Shown here: one piece after another, positions 24,545-32,010 of the stretch | Numbering within the stretch: the first letter of the stretch is position 1 | Layout of the letters: each line of letters starts with the position of its first letter | Assembly (NCBI GenBank): GCA_044370475.1 | Contig: JBILVK010000002.1 | Coordinates: 14,820 to 78,819, forward strand | From: B1 sp044370475 | GTDB lineage: Bacteria; Bacteroidota; Bacteroidia; UKL13-3 | Length of the DNA: 64,000 nt | Direction of reading: 5' to 3' | Position numbers and translations under genes: made by a program | Notes under the pieces: generated by a model | Told to the model about the DNA's origin: nothing | The model's input: only the letters and a program-made list of their open reading frames with translations | Databases searched by the model: none

Positions 24545-25471
24545 CTAATTTATAATAAAGTCAATGTTTCTCCTCAATCCGTTGTATTTAGTTCGTTTAA
24601 TTGGCGATTTTTTAAAAAGTTTTGAAAAAACTTCCTCGCTAATATCTGTCCAATCCAAAATACTCATTTCTTTCAACATTGGGTTCGGTTCAAACCGAGG
24701 CTCACTGTGCTTCTTGGCAAATCTATTCCATGGGCAAACTTCCATGCAAACATCACAACCAAACACCCAATCCTCAAATTTTCCCTTCATTTCCTGAGGA
24801 ATTGCGTCTTTTAATTCAATGGTAAAATAGCTGATGCACATGCTGCCATCAACCTTGTGGGGTTCGTATAATGCGCCGGTTGGACAAGCATCTAGGCAAG
24901 CTGTGCAACTTCCACAATGATCTGTTTGCGCGTGGTCGTATTCCAAATCTAAATCCAAAATGAGCTCACTTACAAAAAAATAACTCCCAGCTTGCTTATT
25001 AATTAAATTGCCATTTTTCCCAAGCCAACCTAAACCACTTTTTATGGCCCAAGCCTTTTCCATCACTGGCGCAGAATCCACAAACACCCTTCCAGAAACC
25101 TCACCAATCTCCGTCCAAATAAATTGCATCAATTCCTGCAATTTGTCCTTCACAACCACATGGTAATCCTCCCCAAATGCATATTGAGAAATTTTTATTC
25201 GGTCCGAACCAAGCGCCGCTTCTGGGTTATGGTAGTTGTACAATAAACTGATAACAGATTTGGAGCCTTCAACCAAAAGGGTAGGGTCTAGTCGCTTGTC
25301 AAAATGGTTTTCCATGTACTGCATCTTTCCATGCCTTCCTTCTTTTAACCACTGCTCTAGGCGCGGAGCCTCCTTCTCTAAAAATTCAGCTTTTGAAATG
25401 CCGCAAAACGAAAACCCAAGTCGCCTAGCTTCTTCCTTAATAAGTTGAGAATATGTTGACTTGTTTGTCAA
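24545..25471 (-). CDS. queG: QueG, epoxyqueuosine reductase
   Basis: This enzyme performs the last step of queuosine synthesis, reducing epoxyqueuosine to queuosine in the tRNA anticodon, using cobalamin and two [4Fe-4S] clusters. The ferredoxin-type motifs are CGSCTACLDACPTGAL (about 190-205) and CDVCMEVCPWNRF (about 239-251). The N-terminus (EEARRLGFSFCGISKAE) and the family segment GWLGKNGNLI are also present. The length of 308 fits the shorter form without a HEAT tail. It begins two bases after the rng stop. A motif copy (core 24687-24696) is read as RFEPN, and another (25201-25210) as LGSDR. Confidence 0.95.
   Translation of the reverse strand: MTNKSTYSQLIKEEARRLGFSFCGISKAEFLEKEAPRLEQWLKEGRHGKMQYMENHFDKRLDPTLLVEGSKSVISLLYNYHNPEAALGSDRIKISQYAFGEDYHVVVKDKLQELMQFIWTEIGEVSGRVFVDSAPVMEKAWAIKSGLGWLGKNGNLINKQAGSYFFVSELILDLDLEYDHAQTDHCGSCTACLDACPTGALYEPHKVDGSMCISYFTIELKDAIPQEMKGKFEDWVFGCDVCMEVCPWNRFAKKHSEPRFEPNPMLKEMSILDWTDISEEVFSKLFKKSPIKRTKYNGLRRNIDFIIN
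24684..24699. repeat. Dispersed motif copy, AA form (in queG)
   Basis: Core 24687-24696. Read from the opposite strand as RFEPN, after the second iron-sulfur motif. Confidence 0.8.
25198..25212 (-). repeat. Dispersed motif copy, GG form (in queG)
   Basis: Core GGTTCGGACC at 25201-25210, the only copy with this centre. Read in sense as LGSDR. Confidence 0.8.
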
Positions 25472-25473
25472 TC

Positions 25474-27030
25474 CTAGATAATAACTTCCTCTCCCTTTGC
25501 ATTCATAAACTTATAATCTATTAAATGCATACTTTGATTTGGCATTACTTTAATCCACTGCCTATAAGCTTTCCACCACCTAAAACGTGGCGATTTAAAC
25601 CAACCATCTTTAAGAAATGCCGCCAAAAACGGATGTACTTCAATGGTAAATCCTTTTAAATGTAGATTCTCTATTAAATATTTGATGTGACTTTCTATAT
25701 CATCTACAATACTAACGCTCGATTGAATTTCACCACTGCCAAGGCAGGTCGGACATTTTTCATTGGTTACCACAGCCATTTCTGGCCTCACGCGCTGGCG
25801 GGTAATTTGAATTAAGCCAAACGGACTCATTGGAAGAATCTTGTGCTTGGCTCTATCGGTCTTCATTACCTCCTTTAATTTCTCATAAACCAGCTTTCTG
25901 TTTCCAGCGGTTTTTAAGTCAATTAAGTCAATAACAATAATACCACCAAGATCCCTAAGGCGTAACTGACGGGCAATTTCATCAACCGCCTCCATATTTA
26001 CCTTTAAGGCATTCTCTTCCTGGTTTTCACCTTTACCAGAGGTGTTCCCACTGTTAACATCTATTACATGTAAGGCCTCAGTATGTTCAATGATGAGGTA
26101 AGAACCTCCCATGAAATTTACTTCCTTGCCAAAACTGGTTTTAATCTGTTTCTCAATTCCAAAATGCTCAAAAATGGGTAGCTTGCCAGCATACAGCTTA
26201 ACAATATTCTCTAATTCGGGCGATTTACTTTTGAGATATGATTTGATTTTAGTGTATAAAAAGTTGTCATTTACCTGTATATTGGTATATGTCTCATTCA
26301 CCAAATCCCTTACCATGGTTAGGGTTCTATCGTTTTCACCTAAAACTTTTTGGGGAGGAGTGGCATCTCTTAATTGCTTGCACAAATCGTCCCACTTGCC
26401 CATCAAGTCTTTCAGGTCGGCTTGCAAATCTTCCTGACTTTCACCTTCAGCATTGGTTCTTATAATTACACCAAAGTTTTCTGGCCTAATCGCGTTTACT
26501 GCCTCTTTTAACCTGCGACGTTCGTCTTGCTTAACAATTTTCTTAGAAATAGAAACACTATTATCAAAAGGCATCATCACCAAAAATCTTCCTGCAAGAG
26601 AAAGTTCGGCTGTTAACCTCGGACCTTTGTTAGAAATGGGTTCTTTGCTTATTTGAACCAGTACTTGCTGGCTTCTTTTAAAGAGTTCTGTAATCTTACC
26701 ACCTTTGTTAATATCAGATTCAAGGTGTTCTTGTTTAATTCCAAAATCTTTGGGCCTACTTGCCCTTAGCATTCTGCTAAATTTTTGGGTTGATTGAAAT
26801 TGGGGACCTAAATCGAGGTAATGTAAAAAGGCATCTTTTTCGTGGCCTACATCTACAAATGCCGCGTTTAAACCGGGCATAACTTTACCAACTGTACCTA
26901 AATATACATCTCCAACTTGGTAATTATCGTCTACCTTTTCATGATGAAGTTCTATTAACTTCTTATCCTTAAGAATAGCAATATCAACCCCTCCCGAAGG
27001 GTTTGAATTTATTATTAATTCGTAATTCAC
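25474..27030 (-). CDS. rng: Ribonuclease G/E family endoribonuclease
   Basis: An Mg-dependent 5'-end-sensing RNase that matures rRNA and degrades mRNA. The S1 RNA-binding domain is at about 38-120 (VGDVYLGTVGKVMPGLNAAFVDVG...AFLHYLDLG), with a Bacteroidota-type insertion inside it. The catalytic DNase I-like region includes VIDVNSGNTSGK and RLRDLGGIIVIDLIDL, with the metal-binding Asp residues. The zinc link is CPTCLGSGEI. The length of 518 matches RNase G without the long degradosome scaffold of E. coli RNase E. Upstream is the terminator of the HU operon, so it probably has its own promoter in 27031-27114, though I see no clear box. Confidence 0.95.
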   Translation of the reverse strand: MNYELIINSNPSGGVDIAILKDKKLIELHHEKVDDNYQVGDVYLGTVGKVMPGLNAAFVDVGHEKDAFLHYLDLGPQFQSTQKFSRMLRASRPKDFGIKQEHLESDINKGGKITELFKRSQQVLVQISKEPISNKGPRLTAELSLAGRFLVMMPFDNSVSISKKIVKQDERRRLKEAVNAIRPENFGVIIRTNAEGESQEDLQADLKDLMGKWDDLCKQLRDATPPQKVLGENDRTLTMVRDLVNETYTNIQVNDNFLYTKIKSYLKSKSPELENIVKLYAGKLPIFEHFGIEKQIKTSFGKEVNFMGGSYLIIEHTEALHVIDVNSGNTSGKGENQEENALKVNMEAVDEIARQLRLRDLGGIIVIDLIDLKTAGNRKLVYEKLKEVMKTDRAKHKILPMSPFGLIQITRQRVRPEMAVVTNEKCPTCLGSGEIQSSVSIVDDIESHIKYLIENLHLKGFTIEVHPFLAAFLKDGWFKSPRFRWWKAYRQWIKVMPNQSMHLIDYKFMNAKGEEVII

Positions 27031-27114
27031 TGCAATAATTTGTTAGGCAATCAGCTTTTTGCTGTTGCAATTTTGGGGAGGGTAATCATAAATAACTTAA
27101 GAGAAACTGCATAG

Positions 27115-27151
27115 AAAAAAGAAGTAAGGAACTTAAACTTACTTCTTTTTT
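27115..27151 (-). terminator. Intrinsic terminator of the HU-TPR-small protein operon
   Basis: Leftward GAAGTAAG pairs with CTTACTTC (27138-27145 with 27121-27128), flanked by A and T tracts on both sides, so it is usable in either direction. Confidence 0.85.
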
Positions 27152-27160
27152 CGTTAAAAA

Positions 27161-27250
27161 CTACTTCTTCTTATGTCTGTTCTTACGAAGACGTTTTTTG
27201 CGTTTGTGGGTTGCGATTTTATGACGCTTTCTTTTTTTACCGCTTGGCAT
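27161..27250 (-). CDS. 29-residue highly basic protein, AURKAIP1/COX24 (mS38)-like
   Basis: ATG at 27248-27250 to TAG at 27161-27163 encodes 29 residues beginning MPSGKKRKRHKIATHKRKKR. Seventeen are Lys or Arg and three are His. From memory this sequence type recurs across Bacteroidota and is annotated as AURKAIP1/COX24 domain protein, related to mitochondrial ribosomal protein mS38 and actinobacterial bS22, so a ribosomal protein of the small subunit is likely. It begins one base after the TPR gene ends and is followed ten bases later by a terminator, so it is the last gene of the HU operon. It is too short for ordinary gene finders. Confidence 0.8.
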   Translation of the reverse strand: MPSGKKRKRHKIATHKRKKRLRKNRHKKK

Positions 27251-27251
27251 G

Positions 27252-28094
27252 TTAATTGGAATTTTTAAGGTTATTAATAGTAATCTCTATATTTTTCTTT
27301 GCTTCTTCATCTGGCACTAGGCCTTTAAAAGTTTCAAATGCTTTAATTGCTTCCATTTTCTTACCTAGCTGACTGTATGTTTCGCCCAAGTAATAGTGGA
27401 ATTCGGGATTCATGGGTTGAATGCGAACCAAAGTCTCAAACCTAGCAGCTGCCTTATCCATTTGATTGCTGCGCATAGACAGCATACCCAATGTATAATT
27501 AGCTTCAATATTGTTTGAATCCCTACGTGTTACATCCTTAGCCATTTGAACACCTTTCATAATGTCGAGGTCGTTTTGGATATAGCAAATTGCTAATGCA
27601 TTCTTGGCCTCTAAGTTGTTCTCGTTCAATGCTGCCACCTTTTCAAATGCTTTTATGGCTTCCCTCGAAGCATATATCTGCATGGCAGTATCTTCGCACA
27701 TTGCGGCAAATTCATAAAACCTGAAACCTGCATTGTACCAAGAATTTTCATCGTTGATTTTCTCAGCTACTTTGCTAAAATAATGTGCGCCAACTAATTT
27801 AAACCCTAAAGAATCCCAGGTTGTTGATAGGTCGGCAATCTCATAAATTTTAGCTTCTGGGTTACTGGCCAAATCTGTTTTGGCACTAATATCTTCCCAA
27901 GCAGCTGTTGTAATAGAATCTTTTAAACTAGCCAAATAATCATTGAAATCAAAGCTGCGTACCGGCTGATTTGCAGCAGTAGAAGCTGTTGGCAATACAT
28001 CTGGCGTGCTCGACTTATAGTTTAAATAAACCAATAGGCCAACCATGCTCAATAGCACCGCTACAATGATTATTTGTGCTTTGTTAAATTGCAT
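27252..28094 (-). CDS. Membrane-anchored tetratricopeptide-repeat protein
   Basis: A single N-terminal helix (about 7-24, IIIVAVLLSMVGLLVYL) anchors a periplasmic or cytoplasmic domain of about 250 residues. At least three TPR units are recognisable in the second half: AFEKVAALNENNLEAKNALA, NNIEANYTLGMLSMRSNQMD and AARFETLVRIQPMNPEFHYY. TPRs mediate protein-protein contacts. The start overlaps the HU stop by one base (TAATG), which implies coupled translation. Conserved position between an HU gene and a small ribosomal-type gene suggests a general growth function, but none is assigned. Confidence 0.85.
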   Translation of the reverse strand: MQFNKAQIIIVAVLLSMVGLLVYLNYKSSTPDVLPTASTAANQPVRSFDFNDYLASLKDSITTAAWEDISAKTDLASNPEAKIYEIADLSTTWDSLGFKLVGAHYFSKVAEKINDENSWYNAGFRFYEFAAMCEDTAMQIYASREAIKAFEKVAALNENNLEAKNALAICYIQNDLDIMKGVQMAKDVTRRDSNNIEANYTLGMLSMRSNQMDKAAARFETLVRIQPMNPEFHYYLGETYSQLGKKMEAIKAFETFKGLVPDEEAKKNIEITINNLKNSN

Positions 28095-28435
28095 TAAGCT
28101 TCTTTTAAGGCTTGCTTAGCTTCTGCTTCTCTCTTAGCTGCTGTAGTTTTTACTACTTCACTTTTCTTGATTTTTTCAACAAAAGTTTTTGCTGGCTTAA
28201 ACGAAGGAATATAATGCTCATCAATTACCATAGCAGTATTTTTCGAAATATTGCGAGCAATCTTCTTAGCACGTCTCTTAATAATAAATGAACCAAATCC
28301 ACGGAAATACACATTTTTTCCTTCTGTCATGTTGTTGCGCACAACTTTGAAAAATGATTCTACTACCTCTTGCACTTGATTTTTCTCTACACCTGTTTTA
28401 AGTGAAATCTCTTGGATAATTTCTGCTTTAGTCAT
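28094..28435 (-). CDS. HU/IHF-family DNA-binding protein
   Basis: A dimeric nucleoid protein that bends DNA. The HU fold is complete: MTKAEIIQEISLKTGVEKNQV, the central VYFRGFGSF, the beta-arm region with RRAKKIARNISKNT and the closing YIPSFKPAKTFVEKIK. About 20 extra residues rich in Lys, Ala and Glu follow (KTTAAKREAEAKQALKEA), a tail found in some Bacteroidota HU proteins. First gene of a leftward operon with the TPR and 29-aa genes, preceded by a -7 promoter element. It is a natural candidate for binding dispersed palindromes, though HU proteins usually show little sequence preference. Confidence 0.93.
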   Translation of the reverse strand: MTKAEIIQEISLKTGVEKNQVQEVVESFFKVVRNNMTEGKNVYFRGFGSFIIKRRAKKIARNISKNTAMVIDEHYIPSFKPAKTFVEKIKKSEVVKTTAAKREAEAKQALKEA

Positions 28436-28503
28436 TGTTAATCTGTATTATATGATTGAATTTTTTTTACCTTTTTTGTACTTATCTCATTCGTAAGGGG
28501 TTG

Positions 28504-28511
28504 CAAATGTA
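28504..28511 (-). promoter_or_regulatory. -7 promoter element of the HU operon
   Basis: Leftward TACATTTG matches TANNTTTG. The -33 region is T-rich without a clean TTG. The predicted leader is about 60 bases. Confidence 0.5.
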
Positions 28512-28574
28512 TGTATTAGAACTGAAAAAAGGTGTTTTTTTTATAAAATAATTCATTTTTATTGCAAACATTAA

Positions 28575-29633
28575 ATGATTCCACAAAATCTTCTGGTTCA
28601 ATGGTACCAAATCCATAAGCGAGATTTGCCTTGGCGAAATACGCAAGACCCATATATCATATGGCTTTCGGAGGTTATTTTGCAACAAACCAGGGTGGCG
28701 CAAGGTATGCCCTATTTTCTAAAGTTTGCACAAGTTTATCCACGTGTAGAAATGTTGGCTCAGGCAAACCAAGAGCAAATTCTTAAATTATGGCAGGGCT
28801 TGGGTTATTATAGCCGGGCCAGAAATATGCACCATACGGCTCAATTGGTAACGAAAAATTATCAAGGCCAATTTCCAAATTCCTATCTCGGTCTGATCCA
28901 ACTCAAAGGAATTGGGCCGTACACGGCCGCGGCTATTGCTAGCTTTGCTTTTAATGAGGCTGTGGCGGTTTTAGATGGTAACGTGTTTAGGGTTATCTCT
29001 CGTTATTATGCCCAAGCAGAGCCTATTAACAGTACTGCAGGCAAAAAAATATTTGAGGAGCTTGCCGCTAAATTCCTAAATAAAAAAATGCCTGCCATAC
29101 ACAATCAGGCCATGATGGAGCTAGGCTCATTAATCTGCACCCCATCTAAACCTAATTGCGGCGATTGTCCGCTACAAGCAACTTGCAAGGCCAATCTTAC
29201 AGGTACGCAACATTTGTTCCCTGTAAAAATCAAGAAAAATGCGCCAAAAACGCGTCATTTCAATTATTTCTTCATCAAAGCCAATAACAAAATAGCTTTT
29301 ATACAGCGGGCTAAGGGCGATATTTGGCAAAATCTTTTTGAATTGCCTCTAATAGAAACCTCTGAACCTTTTGTTATCGAAAATGCTGAAAAATACCTAG
29401 CAACGGCGAATTGGTTCAGACCGAAAAAATTGCCTAAACTGCTTTTTGAAACCAAACATATTTTAACTCACCAACATATTGAGGCCAAGTTTTTTGAGAT
29501 TGAACTCGCTGCAAAGGATAAGGCTGCCATTGGCGCTACTTGGTACAATTTGGAGGAGTTTAAAAAATTACCTATTGCTAGGTTGATGGAAAAGTTTTTT
29601 AATTCCGTAAATTTGTATCATGAGTCTAAATAA
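28575..29633 (+). CDS. mutY: MutY, A/G-specific adenine glycosylase
   Basis: Removes adenine mispaired with 8-oxoguanine. Catalytic Glu33 (WLSEVILQQTRV) and Asp134 (AVLDGNVFRV), the helix-hairpin-helix LKGIGPYTAAAIASFAF, and the iron-sulfur loop Cys188-x6-Cys195-x2-Cys198-x5-Cys204 are all present. The C-terminal NUDIX-like domain (about 225-350, IAFIQRAKGDIWQNLFELPL) recognises 8-oxoG. A motif copy (core 29413-29422) is read as WFRPKK in the linker, and a degraded one (about 28888-28902) as LGLIQL. The end overlaps ssb by 14 bases. Confidence 0.96.
   Translation: MIPQNLLVQWYQIHKRDLPWRNTQDPYIIWLSEVILQQTRVAQGMPYFLKFAQVYPRVEMLAQANQEQILKLWQGLGYYSRARNMHHTAQLVTKNYQGQFPNSYLGLIQLKGIGPYTAAAIASFAFNEAVAVLDGNVFRVISRYYAQAEPINSTAGKKIFEELAAKFLNKKMPAIHNQAMMELGSLICTPSKPNCGDCPLQATCKANLTGTQHLFPVKIKKNAPKTRHFNYFFIKANNKIAFIQRAKGDIWQNLFELPLIETSEPFVIENAEKYLATANWFRPKKLPKLLFETKHILTHQHIEAKFFEIELAAKDKAAIGATWYNLEEFKKLPIARLMEKFFNSVNLYHESK
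29411..29426 (+). repeat. Dispersed motif copy, AG form (in mutY)
   Basis: Full-length match. Read in a different frame from the LVQTE copies, as WFRPK, in the domain linker. Confidence 0.85.
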
Positions 29634-30006
29634 GGTGATGTTGATTGGAAATTTGGGGCAAGATCCTACAGTGAAATACCTTGAAAGTAACCGCGTAGTG
29701 GCTCAGTTTTCAATGGCTACGCACGAGAGCTTTACCGATAAAAATGGCGAAACAAGGGTAGAAACTGAATGGCATCAGGTGGTGGTTTGGGATTCTTTGG
29801 CCAAATTGGTCGACCAGTTAAAGTTGAAATCTATGCTGATTAAGGGGACACAGGTTTTTGTGGAGGGCAAAATTAAAACCGAAAATTACCGCGATAAGCA
29901 AGGGCTTGAACAAAAACGAAAGGTGATTAAGGCGAGCCAAATTCAATTGCTCACCAATAATAAACCTGCTGATTTTAAGCCTCATAGTGAAATACCTGCA
30001 GAGTAA
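29620..30006 (+). CDS. ssb: Single-stranded DNA-binding protein
   Basis: The OB-fold region (1-110) is standard: MSLNKVMLIGNLGQDPTVKY, VAQFSMATHESF, TEWHQVVVWDSLAKL, FVEGKIKTENYRD. It binds single-stranded DNA during replication and repair. The tail is very short and ends SEIPAE, so the acidic DDDIPF-type tip that recruits partner proteins in most bacterial SSBs is missing. A second, canonical SSB probably exists elsewhere in the genome. It starts inside the 3' end of mutY and so is likely translationally coupled. The order mutY-ssb-gldE-gldD is well known in Bacteroidota. Confidence 0.94.
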   Translation: MSLNKVMLIGNLGQDPTVKYLESNRVVAQFSMATHESFTDKNGETRVETEWHQVVVWDSLAKLVDQLKLKSMLIKGTQVFVEGKIKTENYRDKQGLEQKRKVIKASQIQLLTNNKPADFKPHSEIPAE

Positions 30007-30065
30007 GATTGTTGAAAAGTGGACAATCTGTTTGCTAGAATTTTCCATTTTTAGCTCATAATCAT

Positions 30066-30073
30066 TATCTTTG
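30066..30073 (+). promoter_or_regulatory. Possible -7 element upstream of gldE
   Basis: TATCTTTG matches TANNTTTG, 24 bases before the gldE ATG. No clear -33 element is present. If real, gldE-gldD can be transcribed independently of mutY-ssb. Confidence 0.4.
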
Positions 30074-30096
30074 CTCTTTATTAAGTTTAAAACCAT

Positions 30097-31431
30097 ATGG
30101 GCGAACCTCCTCCGGGTAGTATCTATTTACAGATTTTCAATGCTGCTCTTAGCACCTCAGATTCATTAAGTATTCTCTTTTATATTTTATTTATCGTTGT
30201 TTTTGTTGTTTTATCTGCAGCCTTTTCTGGCTCGGAAAACGCATTATTCTCTTTGTCTAAAGCCCAGTTACAAGAGTTAATAGAGGTTCCTGGCCCAAGA
30301 GCCAATGCCATAAACTTCTTATTGCGTTATCCCAAGAGACTCTTAGCAACCATTCTCATTGCAAATACTTTTGTAAACATTGCCATGGTATTGGTTTCTA
30401 CCTTGCTTTTTGCTGCTATCTTTAATTTTTCTGCCTTCCCTTTTATTGGTTTTTTGGTGGAAGTGGTGCTTGTTACTTTTATGTTGGTGCTTTTTGGGGA
30501 GGTTATTCCTAAAGTGTATTCTTTTCAAAACAATGTTAAAGTTTCCCATCTCCTTGCAGTGCCTCTTTATTACACTTACAAATTATTTCAACCTCTAGTG
30601 TATTTGCTAGAACAAAGTACAACCATAATAGATAAGAGAATTACCAAAAAAGGTCATATTTTTTCTGTTGATGAGCTTACACATGCCATCGAAATTACTT
30701 CCGAAAAAGACGCTCCCAAACAAGAAAAAAACATTTTAAAAGGGGTGGTAAATTTTGGCAATACCAATGTAAAGCAAATCATGAGGCAGCGACCAGATGT
30801 GGTGGGCGTTGATTTAGATACTGATTTTAGGCAACTCATGATTCAAATTGTAGATTCGGGTTACAGTAGGGTGCCTGTTTTTCAAGATAATTTGGACCAG
30901 ATAAAAGGGATACTTTTTACCAAAGATCTTCTTCCTTATCTAAATTATACGGATAATTTTCAGTGGCAAAAATTGTTAAGACCTGCCTACTTTGTGCCTG
31001 AGAGTAAAAAAATTGATGACCTACTTAAGGAGTTTCAATCTAAAAGAATGCACCTAGCTGTTGTGGTTGATGAGTTTGGTGGTACCAGTGGCTTGGTGAG
31101 TATGGAAGATATTGTAGAAGAGATTTTTGGCGAAATTCAGGATGAATTTGATGAGGATGAACATGTTTACACGCGCATTAACGACCATACTTTTATTTTT
31201 GAAGGAAAGATGCTCATCAACGATATGTGTAAATACATGGAGATAGATGCCAATGATTTTGAAGACATACGCAATGATGCCGAAACACTAGGAGGGATGC
31301 TCCTTGAGCTTAATGCCCACTTACCCAAATTGGGTCAGGAAATAAAGTTTGATAGATACACGTTTAAAATAGAATCTGTAGATACCAGAAGAATTAAAAG
31401 GGTAAAAGTTAGTTTTGAACCAAGTATTTAA
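30097..31431 (+). CDS. gldE: GldE, gliding-motility-associated CNNM/CBS membrane protein
   Basis: An N-terminal DUF21/CNNM transmembrane domain with helices near 27-50, 95-150 (AAFSGSENALFSLSK marks the family) is followed by a pair of CBS domains (about 215-340, MRQRPDVVGVDL...LLKEFQSKRMHLAVVVDEFGG) and a C-terminal CorC/HlyC domain (about 355-444). GldE supports gliding in Flavobacterium when GldD is limiting, and it resembles magnesium/cobalt transport proteins. The position two bases before gldD and after ssb matches the conserved gld locus. Inner membrane. Confidence 0.92.
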   Translation: MGEPPPGSIYLQIFNAALSTSDSLSILFYILFIVVFVVLSAAFSGSENALFSLSKAQLQELIEVPGPRANAINFLLRYPKRLLATILIANTFVNIAMVLVSTLLFAAIFNFSAFPFIGFLVEVVLVTFMLVLFGEVIPKVYSFQNNVKVSHLLAVPLYYTYKLFQPLVYLLEQSTTIIDKRITKKGHIFSVDELTHAIEITSEKDAPKQEKNILKGVVNFGNTNVKQIMRQRPDVVGVDLDTDFRQLMIQIVDSGYSRVPVFQDNLDQIKGILFTKDLLPYLNYTDNFQWQKLLRPAYFVPESKKIDDLLKEFQSKRMHLAVVVDEFGGTSGLVSMEDIVEEIFGEIQDEFDEDEHVYTRINDHTFIFEGKMLINDMCKYMEIDANDFEDIRNDAETLGGMLLELNAHLPKLGQEIKFDRYTFKIESVDTRRIKRVKVSFEPSI

Positions 31432-31433
31432 TC

Positions 31434-32009
31434 ATGCAAAAAATTTCACTTCTTTTATTACTATCTCTCATCTTTGCTTGCAGCGATGACCAACAAACAA
31501 CCCCAAGGGAAAGAGGTTTTCAAAGAATTGATTTGCCTCAAAAATCATACGCTAGATTTACTTTAGAAAACTGTAATTATAGTTTCGATTTACCTGCTTA
31601 TGCAGAAGTAAAACCAGATCCATATCCTGCGGCGGAAGAATGCTGGTACAATGTTTATTACAAGCCTTTTGGGGCTACTTTACATTTAAGTTACAGGAAA
31701 GTGAAAGATAGAAAGGACCTCTTTAAATTGCTTAACGACTCCCGAGAAATGGTTTTTAAACATGTAATGAAGGCCGACCAAATTGTTGAAAATTACATAA
31801 ACACCAATCAAGTTCAAGGCATATTTTATGAGCTAGATGGAAGTACTGCCACCAATGCCCAGTTTTATGTAACAGATAGTACTAGCCACTTCCTTAGAGG
31901 CTCTTTATACTTTAATGGCAAAACAAACCAAGATTCTATTGCACCTGTACTTAAGTTTATAAAGACAGATATGCTTAAGCTAATAGAAACCTTGCAATGG
32001 GAAAAATAA
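31434..32009 (+). CDS. gldD: GldD, gliding-motility lipoprotein
   Basis: The lipoprotein signal peptide ends in LIFACSDD, with lipidated Cys16. The family segments are clear: RGFQRIDLPQKSY, CNYSFDLPAYAEV, ECWYNVYYKPFGATLHLSYR, VFKHVMKADQI and FYVTDSTSHFLRGSLYF. GldD is required for gliding and for the machinery tied to T9SS in Flavobacterium. The length of 191 is normal. It lies directly after gldE. The stop is one base from the end of the convergent SBBP gene. Presence of gldD and gldE indicates at least the core of the gliding/T9SS apparatus. Confidence 0.94.
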   Translation: MQKISLLLLLSLIFACSDDQQTTPRERGFQRIDLPQKSYARFTLENCNYSFDLPAYAEVKPDPYPAAEECWYNVYYKPFGATLHLSYRKVKDRKDLFKLLNDSREMVFKHVMKADQIVENYINTNQVQGIFYELDGSTATNAQFYVTDSTSHFLRGSLYFNGKTNQDSIAPVLKFIKTDMLKLIETLQWEK

Positions 32010-32010
32010 G

